Shown here piece by piece: positions 20,761 through 33,534 of a DNA stretch of 64,000 nucleotides. The stretch is from Sciurus carolinensis. Lineage: Eukaryota > Chordata > Mammalia > Rodentia > Sciuridae. Position 1 is the first letter of the stretch. Each line of letters opens with the position of its first letter. Where the stretch lies: the NCBI RefSeq assembly GCF_902686445.1, contig NC_062219.1, positions 147,666,057-147,730,056 on the forward strand, written 5' to 3'. The translations under genes were made by a program, and so were the position numbers. The notes beneath the pieces were generated by a model, which worked only from the letters and a program-made list of their open reading frames with translations, was not told where the DNA came from and did no database searches.

Positions 20761-23700
20761 TGCATTGAAAAAAAGAAAAAGTAGATGTGCACACTTGAAA
20801 TGGTGTCATGAACAGTTCCTTGAAATTCTTTTTTTAGCACAAAGTGCCTTGCAAACTACAACCTGACTTCTGTTTTTCCTTCTCCCCACTCATCAGCCTG
20901 TAAACAGGGTCTCCAGTGGAAGCATAGTGAAAATATAATGTGTAAAGAAATTTATGTTTTTAACTGGTTTTTGAAAAACAGAAGAAAGGAGGGAAGGCAG
21001 ACAGGAAGGAAAGAAGGAGAAAGAGAAAGAGGGGGAGAAACATGGTCATGTCCAAGCTGAGACTGCAGCTCCACCACACAAAGAAAAGCCCAGACGGCCA
21101 CCGTCCATCTGCCTGTTGCTTTCATACTTTGAACGAGTAGTTTATTTTTTTCTCTCTTGCAGAACCATGTGTCACGGGCATTAAGCCTGCAGCTGCCGCC
21201 TCTCACATAAGCCAGAAGTGGGGGCTGAACTTTGTTTCAGGAACACACCTGTTGCCCAGAAAAAAAAGCCTCTTACATACCTGATTATACTGTATGGAAA
21301 TCTGAGAGAGACACAAATGTGCATCATCTCAAACAAATCCTGTCCCTGGGCTCAGAAGCTATTTCACAGACACTCATAATGAATGAGGGCAGCCGGGCTA
21401 TGATTTAATGTCTGTCTCCATGCGTTGGCTCCTGGTCCGGCTTCATTTACCCAACACTCTATAGTCTATTGACAATGGGCCACAAGAAAAGGGGAGCTAA
21501 TAGCTACAATTAGGAAGCTCGACTGCACCGAGGGGCATAGCAGGTTTAGAAAAGATTAGATCTTGTGACGCTTTCTTGTATGCAGCATAAACCAAAGGGC
21601 TTATTTAAATTACTCCTCAACCTGGCAACCCCCACGCACTTACACCTCTTTTAAGAAAGAATAAACAATGCATGATTTTGTAATAGATGTTTAGGGTAAA
21701 TACAGTCCTCAATATTAGAAGAAAAGATCCTCTAAAAATGGATCTTGGCTGGACACTGTTCATCCACAAATGGACTGATGTGATTTTTTTTTTTTTTAAC
21801 AAAGCTCTTCTATTGTTATTCCCGGTGTATTGAACTAATCTCAGTTCTGTTTCTAAGTGATGTGACGGTTATGAAGCAACTGCAAATCATAGCTCTTCCT
21901 AACCTGAGTCCTTTGACTTTACATTTGGAATGTTTCTAGGGATTCAGGATGTTTATTTCCTGTTCTTGATTAAAATGGATTTTTTTTAAAAAATCCTTAT
22001 TAATTGTTTAGTAGAATGAGAGAGCTACCATTTGAACCAAAGAACAATAGAACTCACCTAAGCAGAACACACATTAAGCACGCGAGTACATGACACACCG
22101 TATGATAGTACGTCCTTGGGTACCCCGACTTGAACAAAGGATGCACATTCTCAAGTGGTTGCTAGCCCCCTTCCGATGGCTCACAGTCACTCTGGATGTT
22201 ACTGGTCTGTACCAGCTATTTAAATCATCTACAAAGCGTTTTGTTCTTTTTATGCTGTGCTGGTTGGGTGACGAATTATGGAATGGCAGAGTGAGTGGTG
22301 TGTGTCCCTCTGACCAGCTCTCGCCTGTCCACGCTGGATTCTCCAGCTAGCCCGACTCCTACAGCAAGATTTTAACCAAGGGCCTTCACCTGCTTCTTAG
22401 CGGGAAGACGATGGCACCGGCAAGGGCCTCTGGCTCTCACGGCCTTAGCCATTTGTGACCGTCCAGGTTTTCAGGGAAGGAAGCCCTTAGAAATTGTCCA
22501 CCTGTCAGGCACTGGTTCCCTCCCTCTCTCCCCTCGCCTGCCCACCACCTGCCTTCTTCCCCCATTCCTCTCTCCTTCCTTTCAGTAGTCAGGCTGTCTT
22601 TCTGTCTCCCACAGAGAGGAAGCTGGCAACTGCAGTGGGTAGGTGACAGAGGTGATGGTTGAAGGACCTCAGAGATTCAGTGGCAGAGCCAGGAATCTGG
22701 TCTCCAGAGATTCCACGCATGACGTTGCCCAGTGCCAACTTGACCCACTGGGCAACTGTGTCTCCCACCACCTCTGTGGGTAACTGGGTCTCTTGGGGGC
22801 AACAAGATGGCACTGACCTGGCTCCCTCTCCACACACTCTCTCGGTGGTATGAGGAAGGAGGTGCAGGGCTGAGGACGGGGTGGAAGGCGGACATGCCCA
22901 GTGACTCAGCGTGGTGCTGAGTGAGGGGACTAAGCGAACTCTGACCTCCAGGACAGGACTTTGTCCCCCATGGTCCTTTACTCCTGCCCCATCACACTGG
23001 CATGTCCTCAGCCTGGCCATTATTCAAGCGCTGCTGGTGCTAAATTTGCAGAATTCAGAAAGTTCTCAGATAGATGGAATTTGGTTATCATTTCTTCCCA
23101 AGAGCATGAAAGATTCTTCTTGAGCATTGAACACATACTTTGCTACCAAGCTTTTCTGACACAGTCTGTGTCCTGCTGAGCTATTGTCTTTAGCTGGGCA
23201 GCGTGGTGACCAGCTTTTCATTTAAGGAAGTCTGTCTTTAGAGTACATAATCCCCACCTCTCATTGGGTGTCCTAATTTTAAGTCACAATTAGAGCTTAG
23301 GGGACTGGCTGATAAGAAACTGGACTTGGGATCAGAAGGTCTTTGAAGGACCACCAGGCATCACTGACCAGAGGATCGCCCAGTTGAAGTCAACACCAAA
23401 TACTTGCTAAAATAATGAACTGGGTCCCGTGAGTCTCTAAGGCTAAGGTGTTACTTGCTCTTTTCTTTCTTCCTGGATAGCAAATATGCTTTTTCCAAAT
23501 GCTTGCCGAGTGCTTTTCTTTCTGCTTTTTAAATTTAATTTGGTTTGGTTTTTTAGATAAACAAAATGTTTGCTGGGTTAAAGATTTCACCCAGGAAAAG
23601 CTATGTGTTGAGAAGTATACCGCTTTACTGCTGCGGTGTGTGTCCCCCAGGAGTTGATGTGTGGGAACCCTAATTCCTCCTTGCAGCTGCATGTTGGGAA

Positions 23701-23846
23701 GTGGGGCTGGGAGAAGGGTCTGGGTCCTGGGACAGAGCCCTCATGAAGGGATTAAGGCCATCTCCTGGCGTGATTCCTTGCTCTCTCAGGAATAAGTTAC
23801 TCACCACAGTGGTGGGTGGTTATGGAGCCAGGCTGCTGGTCAAATC
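20761..23846. other. 3.1 kb repeat-poor intron block
   Basis: No interspersed repeat recognised. A purine tract (GGAA/GAAA-rich) lies at 20979-21040. A strong 3'-splice-site-like sequence, TTTTTTTCTCTCTTGCAG, ends at about 21163, but no convincing donor or coding frame follows. From 21.2 to 21.55 kb the sequence contains homeodomain-type TAATAG and CAATTAG motifs. Confidence 0.5.
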
Positions 23847-23948
23847 TTTTTTTTTTTTTTTTTTTTTCTTTTGCTGGTGCTGGGGATCGAACCCAGGGCC
23901 TTGTACTTGCAAGGCAAGCACTTACCAACTGAGCTACCTCCCCAGCCC
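23847..23948 (-). mobile_element. ID-type SINE
   Basis: T-run at 23847-23868, then GCTGGGGATCGAACCCAGGG, CTTGCAAGGCAAGCACTTACC, CTGAGCTACCTCCCCAGCCC. Close to the family consensus; target-site duplication unclear. Confidence 0.92.
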
Positions 23949-24119
23949 ACATCTTCCTCTTCTTCAGGCACCCACTTACCCTTCCACTTCTGCCATGAGC
24001 TGAAAGCAGACCAGGGCCTTACTGGTACCATGCTTTGGGCTTCCGAGCCTCCAGGCAGGAACCAACCATCTACCCAGTCTCCGGTATGCTATTAGAGACA
24101 GAAAACAGACTTAAGCATC

Positions 24120-24475
24120 CCCTGCCCCTGAAGGCGTTTCTTATGTATTTTTACTTTTCCCTTTCTTACTAAAAGGTGCCTCGTTACAGATACAGCTTTA
24201 CGCCTTGTTTTCTTCACTTAATGGTGTATTTGAGAGATCTGTTCTGTCCACACAGGTAAAGCATCCTTGTTTGTTACAGCTTTATAACAGTCCTCTAAGC
24301 AGATATGTTATAGTTTTTCTGCCCAGACCCCTGTTGCTGAACGGAGTTGCTTCCGTCTTTCACTGCAGGGCATAACCTTGTGTGCGCATAATTTCCTCTC
24401 TGTCCAAGATGTCTGAAGATCGGTTCCCCCAGGTGGGACTGCTGGGTCCCAGAAGGACGAGGTGCCATAGATCAA
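24120..24475 (-). mobile_element. Antisense L1 fragment, left part of a split copy
   Basis: Diverged antisense L1 3' sequence ending at the 'GTGGGACTGCTGGGTCCCAG' phrase (about 24435). The same element appears to resume near 24860, so this is one L1 broken by an insertion. Confidence 0.6.
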
Positions 24476-24859
24476 ACCAGGGAGTTTACGGAGAGTTTAA
24501 TGAAGAGTCTGTTGACATGCAGCACCCGGAACTGTGCCAGCAGGAAGCAGTGCTTGCAAAGCCAAGCGGGGGTGGGGAGTGGTTATTGGAACCATCAGTG
24601 GAGACACAGCCAAGCCTTGGACACCAGCAGGGAAGAGTCAGGGGGATGGAGCCCCCTCTGCTCTCCTGCCTGGTGTATCCACTTCTTGCCAGGCCTTCCA
24701 TGAGCCAAAACCAGCCAGAAGCCAGGAGCTGAGTGGTCATCCTGGAGCACAGAGCAGGGTCGGGGATGGAGAGGGATCTAGGACATCAGAAGGGAAATGC
24801 CAGCACCCCGGGTGAAGGGTGGGGGCACTTTGCTTGAGATGTGTTGTGAGTTGCCGTCC
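24476..24859. mobile_element. ~380-bp insertion inside the L1, family unknown
   Basis: GC-richer sequence that interrupts the L1 alignment. It contains AGCCAAAACCAGCCAGAAGC and GAGCACAGAGCAGGGTCGGG, which resemble a medium-reiteration repeat, but I cannot name it. Open frames up to 116 codons across it are not a recognised protein. Confidence 0.4.
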
Positions 24860-26248
24860 CTGGGGGATGTTGTAGCTTCCCCCGTTCGCCTACAGAGAGC
24901 AACGCCTGCGATTACTTTGCCAGTCTGCTGGGTGCGAGATGGTACTTCTGTGAGGTTTTAATCTTTGCTTCTCTCATGAAGAGTGGGTTGGGCATCTTTT
25001 CATATGTTTAGGGTCGCTTACGTTTCTTTTGCTGTGAGTGGTCTACTCATATCTTTTTTCCATAGATTTGAGTCACAAAAGAAAGGTTGTTGGTTTGTTT
25101 ATTACCCATTTTTAGAGATCTCTATGTATTTGGGAGTGTAGCCTTCTGTATGTGGTGAAAAGTACAGATACTCTTCCCACTTTAGTATTGTCTTTTGACA
25201 TGTCTTAGGACTATTTTTTTACCATGCAGAAGATTTTTTTTTTTTAATGTAGCAGCATTTATTGTGAAGGTATCAATACTTTTTCTTTTGTGACTTCTGG
25301 ATTTCGAGTTGTCAGTTAAAAGCCTCTTCCGTCTGACATTGGTGTGGCTTTATTTTTCTCATGGAAATTGGATCCACAGTGAGTTTCTCCTGGCACGTGC
25401 TGGGTTTGGATCCAAGGGCTCTTCTCAGATGGCTCCATCACGCTTCACCATCTTGTTCACCAGCCCATTCCCTACTGGCTGAGTGTGCCTTTCCCGGACG
25501 CTTAGAACCTGTGTCCTTTGGGTCCAGTTGTCCCACTGTGCCTCATTCTCTTCGTGTCTTAGGACCACACTGTCTCGATCAGAGGATTTAGAGAACGTTA
25601 GGCATGTTGTGGGGTTCATTCCCCTTGGGGCCCTTTCAATCCAGTGTTGCTGGATGTTACTGCCCATTTGTCTTTCACGTAAAGTCAATCTGCCCATTTC
25701 CAGAAGAAAAATGTTGATGTTTTTATTGGGATCAAATTAAATGTAGTGTAAATGAGTATTACAGGTTTGCATCTGTGGGCTATTGACCCTCCAGGAACAG
25801 GCTGACTTCCTTTGGTTCTCATACTCCTGTGTCCTTCAGGAGTGAGCTAGAATTTTCCTCATAGAGGTTTGTACAATTCTTGGCTTTATTTTGGAGGGGA
25901 TGCTAGTAAACAGAATGACTTCATCTACGTATTTTCTAACTGGTTGTTCATACACAGGCAGGCCACTGATGTCTCTGTTCATTCTGTACCTTGTTTCCTT
26001 TAGTTCTGTCCTTTTCTGGTAGTTTATAGTAGTTTTTCATTTAATGGTCCAGGATTTTCTAGGTGTTTAATTATTTGCACACAGTTATTGATGTACTTCT
26101 TCCTTTTCAGTTATTAGATCTTCAATGTCTTTTTTCTCTTTTGGTACCTTTAAGATAGTGTTAATAAAATATTGATAATGGCTCATCTTTCAATGGTAAT
26201 GCTAATCCATTAAGTATGATGCTTATTTGGTACTGAAAAATAGTGTGT

Positions 26249-26297
<49 letters not shown>

Positions 26298-26560
26298 CAT
26301 TTCTAGTACCCGATTCTGGGTCTTCATCTAAGCCAGAAACTTGTTTTGTCAAGGGTCTTTTTTAGCATCTATGGAGACAAGCATGTAACTTTTTCTCCTT
26401 AAGACCTTTACTATGATTAACTATATTAATATATCCCCTAATGTTGAATCATTCTTGTATGTCAGAAGACCAATTATATTGAGTTGACCACTCCAAACTT
26501 TCTTCTGTTTCTTTCAGAATGTTTAAAAATTTTCAAATGAGATAAAGGAAAATGTGAAGT
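24860..26560 (-). mobile_element. Antisense L1 with degenerate ORF2 region
   Basis: Continues the L1 at 24120. Phrases include GGGCATCTTTTCATATG, TTTTACCATGCAGAAG (both antisense L1 3' region) and, from about 25870, antisense ORF2 sequence (AATATATCCCCTAATGTTGAATCATTC shortened here as ATGTTGAATCATTC). A TG microsatellite sits inside. Stops and indels throughout; not functional. Confidence 0.75.
26243..26294. repeat. (TG)n microsatellite
   Basis: About 25 TG units with one TA interruption, embedded in the antisense L1. Confidence 0.95.
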
Positions 26561-28121
26561 TTTCTTAATCATATGAGACCTAATTCGTTCAAGAAAGATA
26601 TGCAGTTTTTGAGAAATCCTTATGTCCTTTTAAGCTTTATTATTACTATATTATTAAATGCCAAAGGCATTTTAAATATCTTTGTATGCTTAAGATCATT
26701 TATGTACAGTGCATTGTTAGGTCAGATCTTCTGTCCAGATAACAACAAAATTTCTATCATAGACTCATTGCTAAATGGTAGCCAACAGATTTGAAGTGTG
26801 TCACTGTTAAGAAGAAAAGTTCAAGTTAACTTTAAAATAGCAATTGCATTTTTCTATTATGGACTTATCTAAAATTTTCAAATTTGAAATTAAAGAAGTA
26901 AACAGCAACACCAGTGTGCCCAACATTGGAAGGAACCCTGCTTCTTTCTCTTCTTCGACAACCCTTTACTGCTTACACCAACAAATCAAGCAGGAAGAGG
27001 AAGGACCTTCACAATGAAACTGTCCTTTCCTGGTCTGTTATCAGTAACAGATTCTTTAGGGGCAGTTGAGTTCTTTGATTGTAAGTGGGACAAAGCCAAA
27101 TCCTCACCAGGTTGCTGAATCTGAAAGACATTCCTGTTCTCTGGGCTCGTTGGTGCATTGGGTGCAGGAAGCCTGCAGCACCCTTCCAAGTTGGCGGTGA
27201 GCGTGCTGCGGAGTGTGGCTGAGGCTCTGACTTCTCTGCACCCTCACATCATCATGCATCTCCACGACTGGTGTTTGCCATGGGAGACCCATAGAGTGAC
27301 AACCCTGGTTCAGCCTTGCTGCTCTGTGTCCACTGGCACGAGCGAGACGGAACTGCCAGTGCCCGGTGGCACAGGCTGAGCAGGCCCAGCTGGCTGGGTG
27401 TGAACACATCCCACTTAGTGCCACTTCACCTGCCTGGGGAAGAGATCAGAGGGCTGTGTGGCACGTGAGTGGCATTGCCTGGTGGAAAAGCACAGCGTGT
27501 GTGTGCCGTTCAGTCCACGGCAGAAGTCCCTGCAGGTAACCAGCAAATTCTCTCTTTGAACATTCTCTTCATTGGATTATTTCCCATATCAGAAATGAAC
27601 CATGCTACCTAATGCTGCAAAATACGTGCCCTTTCCTTGCCTGTTTTCTTGCCTTTTTCTTTTCTCCCACTTTCCTTCTTTCTAAAATGATGTCAGTGAT
27701 CGCAATGGATATTGTTCTCTATCTAGATTTCTATCCTTAATTGCTTGCCTGGAGGCTACTTTAGCACTAGTACTTTGTCCACAGTAGTGACCTCTTTACA
27801 TTCTGATTTCATTTAGATCATCTCATCTACCCACACACCCATCCTCACAAAACATGCCCCCACACACACACACACAAAACATTCGCCTAAGAGGTCCTCA
27901 TTACATTATGTTAGCTACATGGAGCAAAAAACAGTACTCGTCAACAGTATGGGTACTCTATCCCACAAATCACTCTGATTCTAAGTGTATGGGTTTGCAG
28001 ATCTGTTACTGTGCACACAGCAAGAGCAAAATATGCTTTTCCACCTCGAGCATATTTTTTTTCCCTTATCAGTTTTATCTCAATTGTGTTTTAATGCTGA
28101 TCTCTTTAAGACGCGACCATT
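26561..28121. other. Intron sequence, nothing recognised
   Basis: AT-rich at first, then a GC-richer piece at 27.1-27.5 kb. A short (CA)n run lies at 27858-27876. Small frames such as 106 codons (27104-27424, minus) lack family features. Confidence 0.5.
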
Positions 28122-28330
28122 TAAGCCGGATGCTGGTGGCACATGCCTGGAGCCCCAGTGGCTTGGACCGTAGGTTCCAGTCCAGACTCAGCAATTGAGG
28201 GAGACAGCCCCTCAGCAACTTAGTGAGACCCAGTCTCAACATTTAAAAATAAATAAATAAAGTAAAAAGGGACTGAGGATATAGTTCAGTGATAAAGTGC
28301 CCCTGAGTTCAATCTCCCAGAAACAAAGCA
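28122..28330 (+). mobile_element. B1-dID-type SINE, diverged
   Basis: B1-like half (GCTGGTGGCACATGCCTGGAG), CTCAGCAACTTAGTGAGACC, A/T-rich linker, and ID half GATATAGTTCAGTGATAAAG then GAGTTCAATCTCCCAG. Confidence 0.88.
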
Positions 28331-29817
28331 AAACAAAAAACTTTTTTAAACATGACAGTTTATATGTATCTATATGTAACACATTACCAGTCAAGACTTT
28401 TTAATATATCAAACATAAAATGTTTTGGTGATATAAGAGAACACAGTATTCAATGAACTAATTATCACTCAGATGTATTTGCTATACAAATCCTTTTCCT
28501 TTTAGAACGCCCTATTTAAAGAAATAATTTCAATCATAAGAGACTTGGAATGTGTGGCTTTCAACTACTTTGGTTAAAACAGATTATTGCCTGGGTAAGA
28601 TAGTTAAGACATAATGCCGTAGCCCACCTGAGTTGGCTTGTGGTTCATTACAAGATTCTACACGTCTGATGTTTCCTTCCAGCCCTCCTGGTGTCTAGCA
28701 CTGTGCCTAGAGTGAGTGGTTAACAAATGTTTGCCAAATAAATGAATGCAAATGAATATTTAGATAAATGAATTAAATTATTAATGTATAATTGAATTCA
28801 TGGACGGATGAATTACCGTGACTGACAATTCGAATCAAGCAAATCTCAACTGGCAGTTGCAATCATCAAAGCTAGGTTTGAAGTCATAAATTAGCAAGTG
28901 AGATAGTAGGAAACACGGGGTGTGAGATTTCCGCGTCTCTGTGGATTTTCATTTCTCCCCCCACACACGCGCCACACAGATGCGCACTTCCTGAATTGAT
29001 CGAAGCCCTGACAGTTCATCTGGTCCCTCCTCGTTCTCTTCATTCTCATTCCTGTTCTGTAACTGGGAAAGTGAGCTATTGAAAACGAGGACTCTCGAGC
29101 AGCGTAAGAAAGCAAGACAAGAATTCCTAAGCAGTGAGTGAATCTGCCAGTGGATCGACCTGTAGTCACTGCCAGTGGAAATCCGGAGCTCTGTCTGAGA
29201 CAGGATATTTTTGTGAACCTTACTATGAGTATTTTAAGCTGAAGGTCAGAGTTAAAAAAGAATAGAATTTTGTTTATTTGTGTTGGGATTGGGTTTGGCG
29301 TGTTGCTTTCCCCTCCATCTTTAAGTTTCCAAGGGCTAGCGATCAGTCAAGAAATAGCTCTGAGAGAGCAAGCTGGGAGATCAAAGTTTCGCCTGGAACT
29401 TGACTTTTTCCGATAATCAAACCTCCCTATTTTCAGCCTCTTACTGTATTTATATAATTGTAAACATCCAGCTGGAAAGTGAAAAATCCAGTAGATTGTC
29501 TCAATCTATCCAAAGGCAGACAGTCTTCAACTTGAAAATGACACCCCGCTTCCTTGCTTCAAATTCATTGTCGGTTGGTTCCTAGAAACTTGGGAGTCAC
29601 TTCCCCAAGACCCAGGGTAAGCCGGGGATGATACACTACAAATGAGCACTCCTCTGTCATAGCATACAGGTGGCTACTGTGCAGAAACTACTAAGTACAG
29701 AGATTGTGAGTAAGACTTGGAAGACTTTTATAGCAATCCAACAGGGGAATTTCAAGTCTCCATAAGCTAGTATTTGAAGAACCCTGGGACTTATACTCTG
29801 ATTTAAAAAAATATTTA
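28331..29817. other. Mostly unique intron sequence
   Basis: Nothing recognised except the L2-end-like segment at 28690-28760. Confidence 0.5.
28690..28760 (+). mobile_element. L2 3'-end-like fragment
   Basis: CTAGCACTGTGCCTAGAG, AACAAATGTTTGCCAAATAA and ATGAATGCAAATGAAT resemble the 'gcacatagtaggtgctcaataaatgtttgttgaatgaatgaa' end of L2. Confidence 0.6.
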
Positions 29818-29921
29818 GGGGGCTGGGGATTTAGCTCAGGTGGTAGAGTGCTTGCCTTGCAAGCACAAGGCCCTGGGTTCAATCCCAGCTCCACAAAAAA
29901 AAAAAAAAAAAAAAAAAAAAT
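29818..29921 (+). mobile_element. ID-type SINE, sense, long A-tail
   Basis: GGGGCTGGGGATTTAGCTCA, GGTGGTAGAGTGCTTGCC, AAGGCCCTGGGTTCAATCCC, then about 26 As. Box A-like and box B-like (GGTTCAATC) internal promoter elements are intact in appearance. The long pure A-tail points to a recent insertion. Confidence 0.95.
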
Positions 29922-30954
29922 TGGGATTTTTTTATTATTTCATTTTCTTGAATGTATTTTTATTTATATTTCAAAAGTTTCAAGACATTAAAAAGAAAAA
30001 GCAGCACTCATGCAATGCAAAATGCTAGAGGAAAAATCCACCTGCCATGCTTTTAGTTAAATGAAATAGAGAACCAATAACATTAAATGAAAAATAGTCA
30101 TTTATTATGATTGCTGATACATGGGGGCATGTGAGTTTAATTAGGGAGCCGGGAAACCGGGAGGGAATCCTGTGCAGGTTCTGCACACTCTCAGCTGCAG
30201 CTAAGCCTGAGTTCTTTCTACTTTTGCTACCAAATAGGATTTTCCTTCTCCTCTTTCTGAGTGTTATAGTTACTCTCCTTTGATGCTTAGCAACCATTGT
30301 TAAGGGTAACCTTGGAACTCACAAATGGGACAAGGAAGATGGGAAAAGAGATTTTCTGGGGATGACTGAACAGGAAATGAAAGAAGAGAGGGTATGGAGG
30401 TGAAATGTGCTCTTATGAAGGATTTGCCTTATTAAAAATAAAGTCTGGAAGGATCGCTGACCATGGTCATCCTCGGGGGCGGGATGACTGCAGGCTTTGA
30501 CTTCCTGAGCGTCCTTATCTTTTGAATTTTTAATGACAAGCCTGTGCAGCTGTTACCATCAGAAGAGGGAGGAAAGGAAGATTTAGTGCTAGAAGAAAAC
30601 ATCTTGGAATCAAGGTATTGCCTGAAAGGGAGTTTACTGGGCAACAAAAGACAAAGAGAAGTCATGGGCACCAGGAAATGTCACCTATCCTGCCCAGCCT
30701 GGTGCCGGGGCACCCTGGCCTGGGAATACACAGTGCTTGGGCAACCAGAGGTTAGCAAGGACCATTCATGGTCAGGTGTTCGTAGTGAGATCCAGTCTAG
30801 ATGGGTTGGTGCTGGGTAGACGAGGTTGGTGAATGAACAGAATCTCGTTCTTAGCCAAATTTCACAACCCCTAGAGACAAACTTTATCTCCCTGCCTGGT
30901 GTCTGATGTTCATATTGGTCAGAGAGGCAACTGTAAGAAGAGGAGAGAGAACTA
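29922..30954. other. Intron sequence, nothing recognised
   Basis: AT-rich then mixed unique sequence; no exon or repeat family recognised. Confidence 0.5.
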
Positions 30955-31140
30955 GGGTTTGTTGAGGACCTGCGGTGCGTCAGGTACTGTGTGTGGCTCC
31001 TGACAAGTGTTATTCCACGTGATCGTTAAGAGAACCTTCTAAGGAAGGCAGCGTTCAAGATGAAGGAACCAAGCCTCAGGGACTCTGGGTAACTTACTGT
31101 GGCCATGCACCACGACCTCTCTGAACCTAAAGCTCATGAT
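30955..31140 (+). mobile_element. MIR SINE, sense
   Basis: Follows the MIR order: TTGTTGAGGACCTGCGGTGCG, CAGGTACTGTG, GTTATTCCACGTGATCGTTA, CAAGATGAAGGAACCAAGCC, GGGTAACTTACTGTGGCCA. Old and diverged, as expected for MIR. Confidence 0.75.
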
Positions 31141-31298
31141 GTCCCTTCTACACCACACTGCTTTCTAGTAATTTCCATTGTTCATTATTAAGCAGTAGCT
31201 AATGAGCTTCTGCTGTAATATACTCTTTTTTCTGTGTTTTAGTTCTCTGGGACACAACACATATATACATGCATGAAAAGTTGAATTAAGAATATGGC

Positions 31299-31482
31299 TT
31301 AAACACCAGGCATGGTGGCACATGCTGATTGTCCCAGCGACTCAGGGGGCTGAGGTAGGAGGATTGCAGGTTTCAGGCCAGCTTTAGCAACCTAATGAGA
31401 CCTTGTCTTGAAATAAAAAATAAAAAGGGCTGAGGATGTAGCTCCACAGTAAAGCACCCTTGGGTTAAATCGCTTGTACCAG
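31299..31482 (+). mobile_element. B1-dID-type SINE
   Basis: CACCAGGCATGGTGGCACATG, GGGGGCTGAGGTAGGAGGAT, linker AATAAAAAATAAAAAGGGC, ID half GAGGATGTAGCTCCACAG and TGGGTTAAATCGCTTGTACC. Confidence 0.92.
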
Positions 31483-31974
31483 AAAAAATGTATGTATATG
31501 CCTTAAACAGCACAAAATGAAAGAACAGCCTTTAGTACATTCTAGAATCAGGAGTGCTTTGTTGTCTGACTGTTCTCAGTGGTCTTAAGGCAGTCTGGTG
31601 CCTTTCACCTGTGTAGGCCCAAGAGAGTGGTTGACCAGGAAGCCATGATTGGCTTCCTGCATCCAAAGATTTCACCAAAACATGTTGATCAAGTATTTTA
31701 AATTCCTTAAGTGTTAGAAAAAACAAATTAGAGAATTTGGAAAGGAGCCAATCTGCCAAGAATTTTGTAGCTACATAATGATTGAATCTGAAAATGAAGT
31801 TAATTTAGGAGAATGGTTTTGTTCAGAATTCAGACTCGTAGCAATCTTCATGCCTGTCAGAAAAGCAAACAGATCTAAACATACAGTGGTGTTTGCTTTC
31901 TTTTTCTATTCCCATGCCCTGAGAAATACTGTTTTTAACTCTTTCAAATCTTTGATTTTTTTCATATAGATTGC
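31483..31974. other. Intron sequence, nothing recognised
   Basis: Unique sequence, mildly AT-rich; no features. Confidence 0.5.
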
Positions 31975-32500
31975 AATCATTGATTATTTAGATGAGTTCC
32001 ACGTTAGACTTTTAAAGTTAGTGATTGGTTTATGTTATAGGTCCTGCAGATTTTTCTGCACATACTGTTTTTGTAATCTGTTTATTTAATTTAGACCATA
32101 TGTTCCGGGCCTCCCTCCAGGTCACGCAGCTGAGGTCTGCATTATCATTTGTAATGACTACATAGTATTTTGTTGCATGGTTACGCCATAATTGACAGTC
32201 ACAACTATATGTAGATACAATAAGGTCCTTATGAGAATGCAGAACATGACCCAGTGGGAGCAGCTAGCCTCACCTGGTCCACTCCCTGCAAGGAGGGGCA
32301 TCTAGTATTATTTATAATCATTTTAGAAAATTGTGACATTTGACTTGCTCTGATTTTTTCCCACCCTATTATTCACCACATTGCAGTGCATATCCCTGTA
32401 CTAACATTATATTATAAACATGCAATTATTTTCTCAAGGAAAATCCCTATAGGTAGAAGTGTAGGCCAATGGCAGGTGATCGCTACTACTTATTGCCAAA
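31975..32500 (-). mobile_element. Probable antisense L1M fragment
   Basis: TGACTACATAGTATTTTGTTGC, GCATATCCCTGTACTAAC, GGAAAATCCCTATAGGTAGAAG and TATTGCCAAATTATCC follow antisense L1M 3' order with gaps. Very diverged. Confidence 0.5.
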
Positions 32501-33534
32501 TTATCCTCACCACCCCCCGCCCCACATACACACACTTGGATGAGCAGGAAAATAAAAACAACTCATATAAATTATCCTTTTGGCAAAAGAAAAACATTAT
32601 CTGTTTACCTCTGATCTATTTGATGTACCAAGAAATTTGTTTCAGTTGCCTCTCTGGGGTTGCTGACTGTTGAGGTCATCTTAACTGAGACCAGCTATGT
32701 GCCTGAGATAATAACAGAAGATTCCAGGCGTGGATGGAGAAGAGGCAGCTTGGAGTGTCAGAACCGTGTGGGGCGGCTGATGTAAATACTTTTGTGAGCT
32801 GGAAGCTGCCATGGCAACAGTCCTATTAATGAAGAATAAGCCTCATTTATTATCAGTGCCTGAATGATCCTTTTTTTTTTTAAATAAGTATACCTCGTAG
32901 TCTAACATTGACATTCTCCATCTACCTACTCATCTGTCCTCTCTAGACTGCAAAACTATTTAGCCCTATTCCATAAACCTGCCTCCTTTCTCTGCCAATG
33001 AGAGTAGAAGTGAAGGTTAAAAAAAAAATTGGTAAACTTTAAGGGCAGTAAAAACATTAATTTATAACAATTACCTAATATAAAATTATTGCCCTTTTGA
33101 TATATGCTTTGGCTAAGGCAGAACCTGAAATCGACTGTGCTTGGTTGGTATTTGAGCCGGCCAGGGTCTTTAAATTAGCTTGTCTTTATGATTTAAATGG
33201 AATATTGTCAACGTATTTTTTAAGTAAGTGGAGTGTGACATTACAGCTTCCTTCCCCTAGTCAGCCTGTAAATTTAGCCTCCATTTTATGTTCGCTGGAT
33301 ACTTCAAGAAGACAGCCGAGGGGAGTTGCGTTTGCTGAAGTCCCTTCTGTCCTGAAAAGCCCAGAGGTTGCCAGGGTTGGGAATGACCAAGCACCGAGCC
33401 CTGTGCTTCCTGGGTTCTAAAGGGACCTTTTCTGCATTCCCCTTTCACTCTATTTTATGAGCGTGCTTCCTGGGAATGTCTTCTGTGCAGCCAGGGGCTG
33501 ATGATACCAGCAGCCTGTCCCTTCTGGATGGCAT
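32501..33534. other. Intron sequence with a possible conserved segment
   Basis: No repeat recognised. At about 32805-32870, GCTGCCATGGCAACAG (RFX X-box half-site type) is followed by TCATTTATTATCAGTGCC. This looks like regulatory DNA, but I have no alignment. Confidence 0.4.

Noticed and set aside
24860..26560. Active L1
   Set aside because: Many stops and indels, no ORF1 or 5' UTR, and an insertion within it. It is a fossil.
29818..29921. tRNA gene (intact-looking box A and box B)
   Set aside because: The body lacks a tRNA cloverleaf 3' half and has a long A-tail and many sister copies, so it is an ID SINE.
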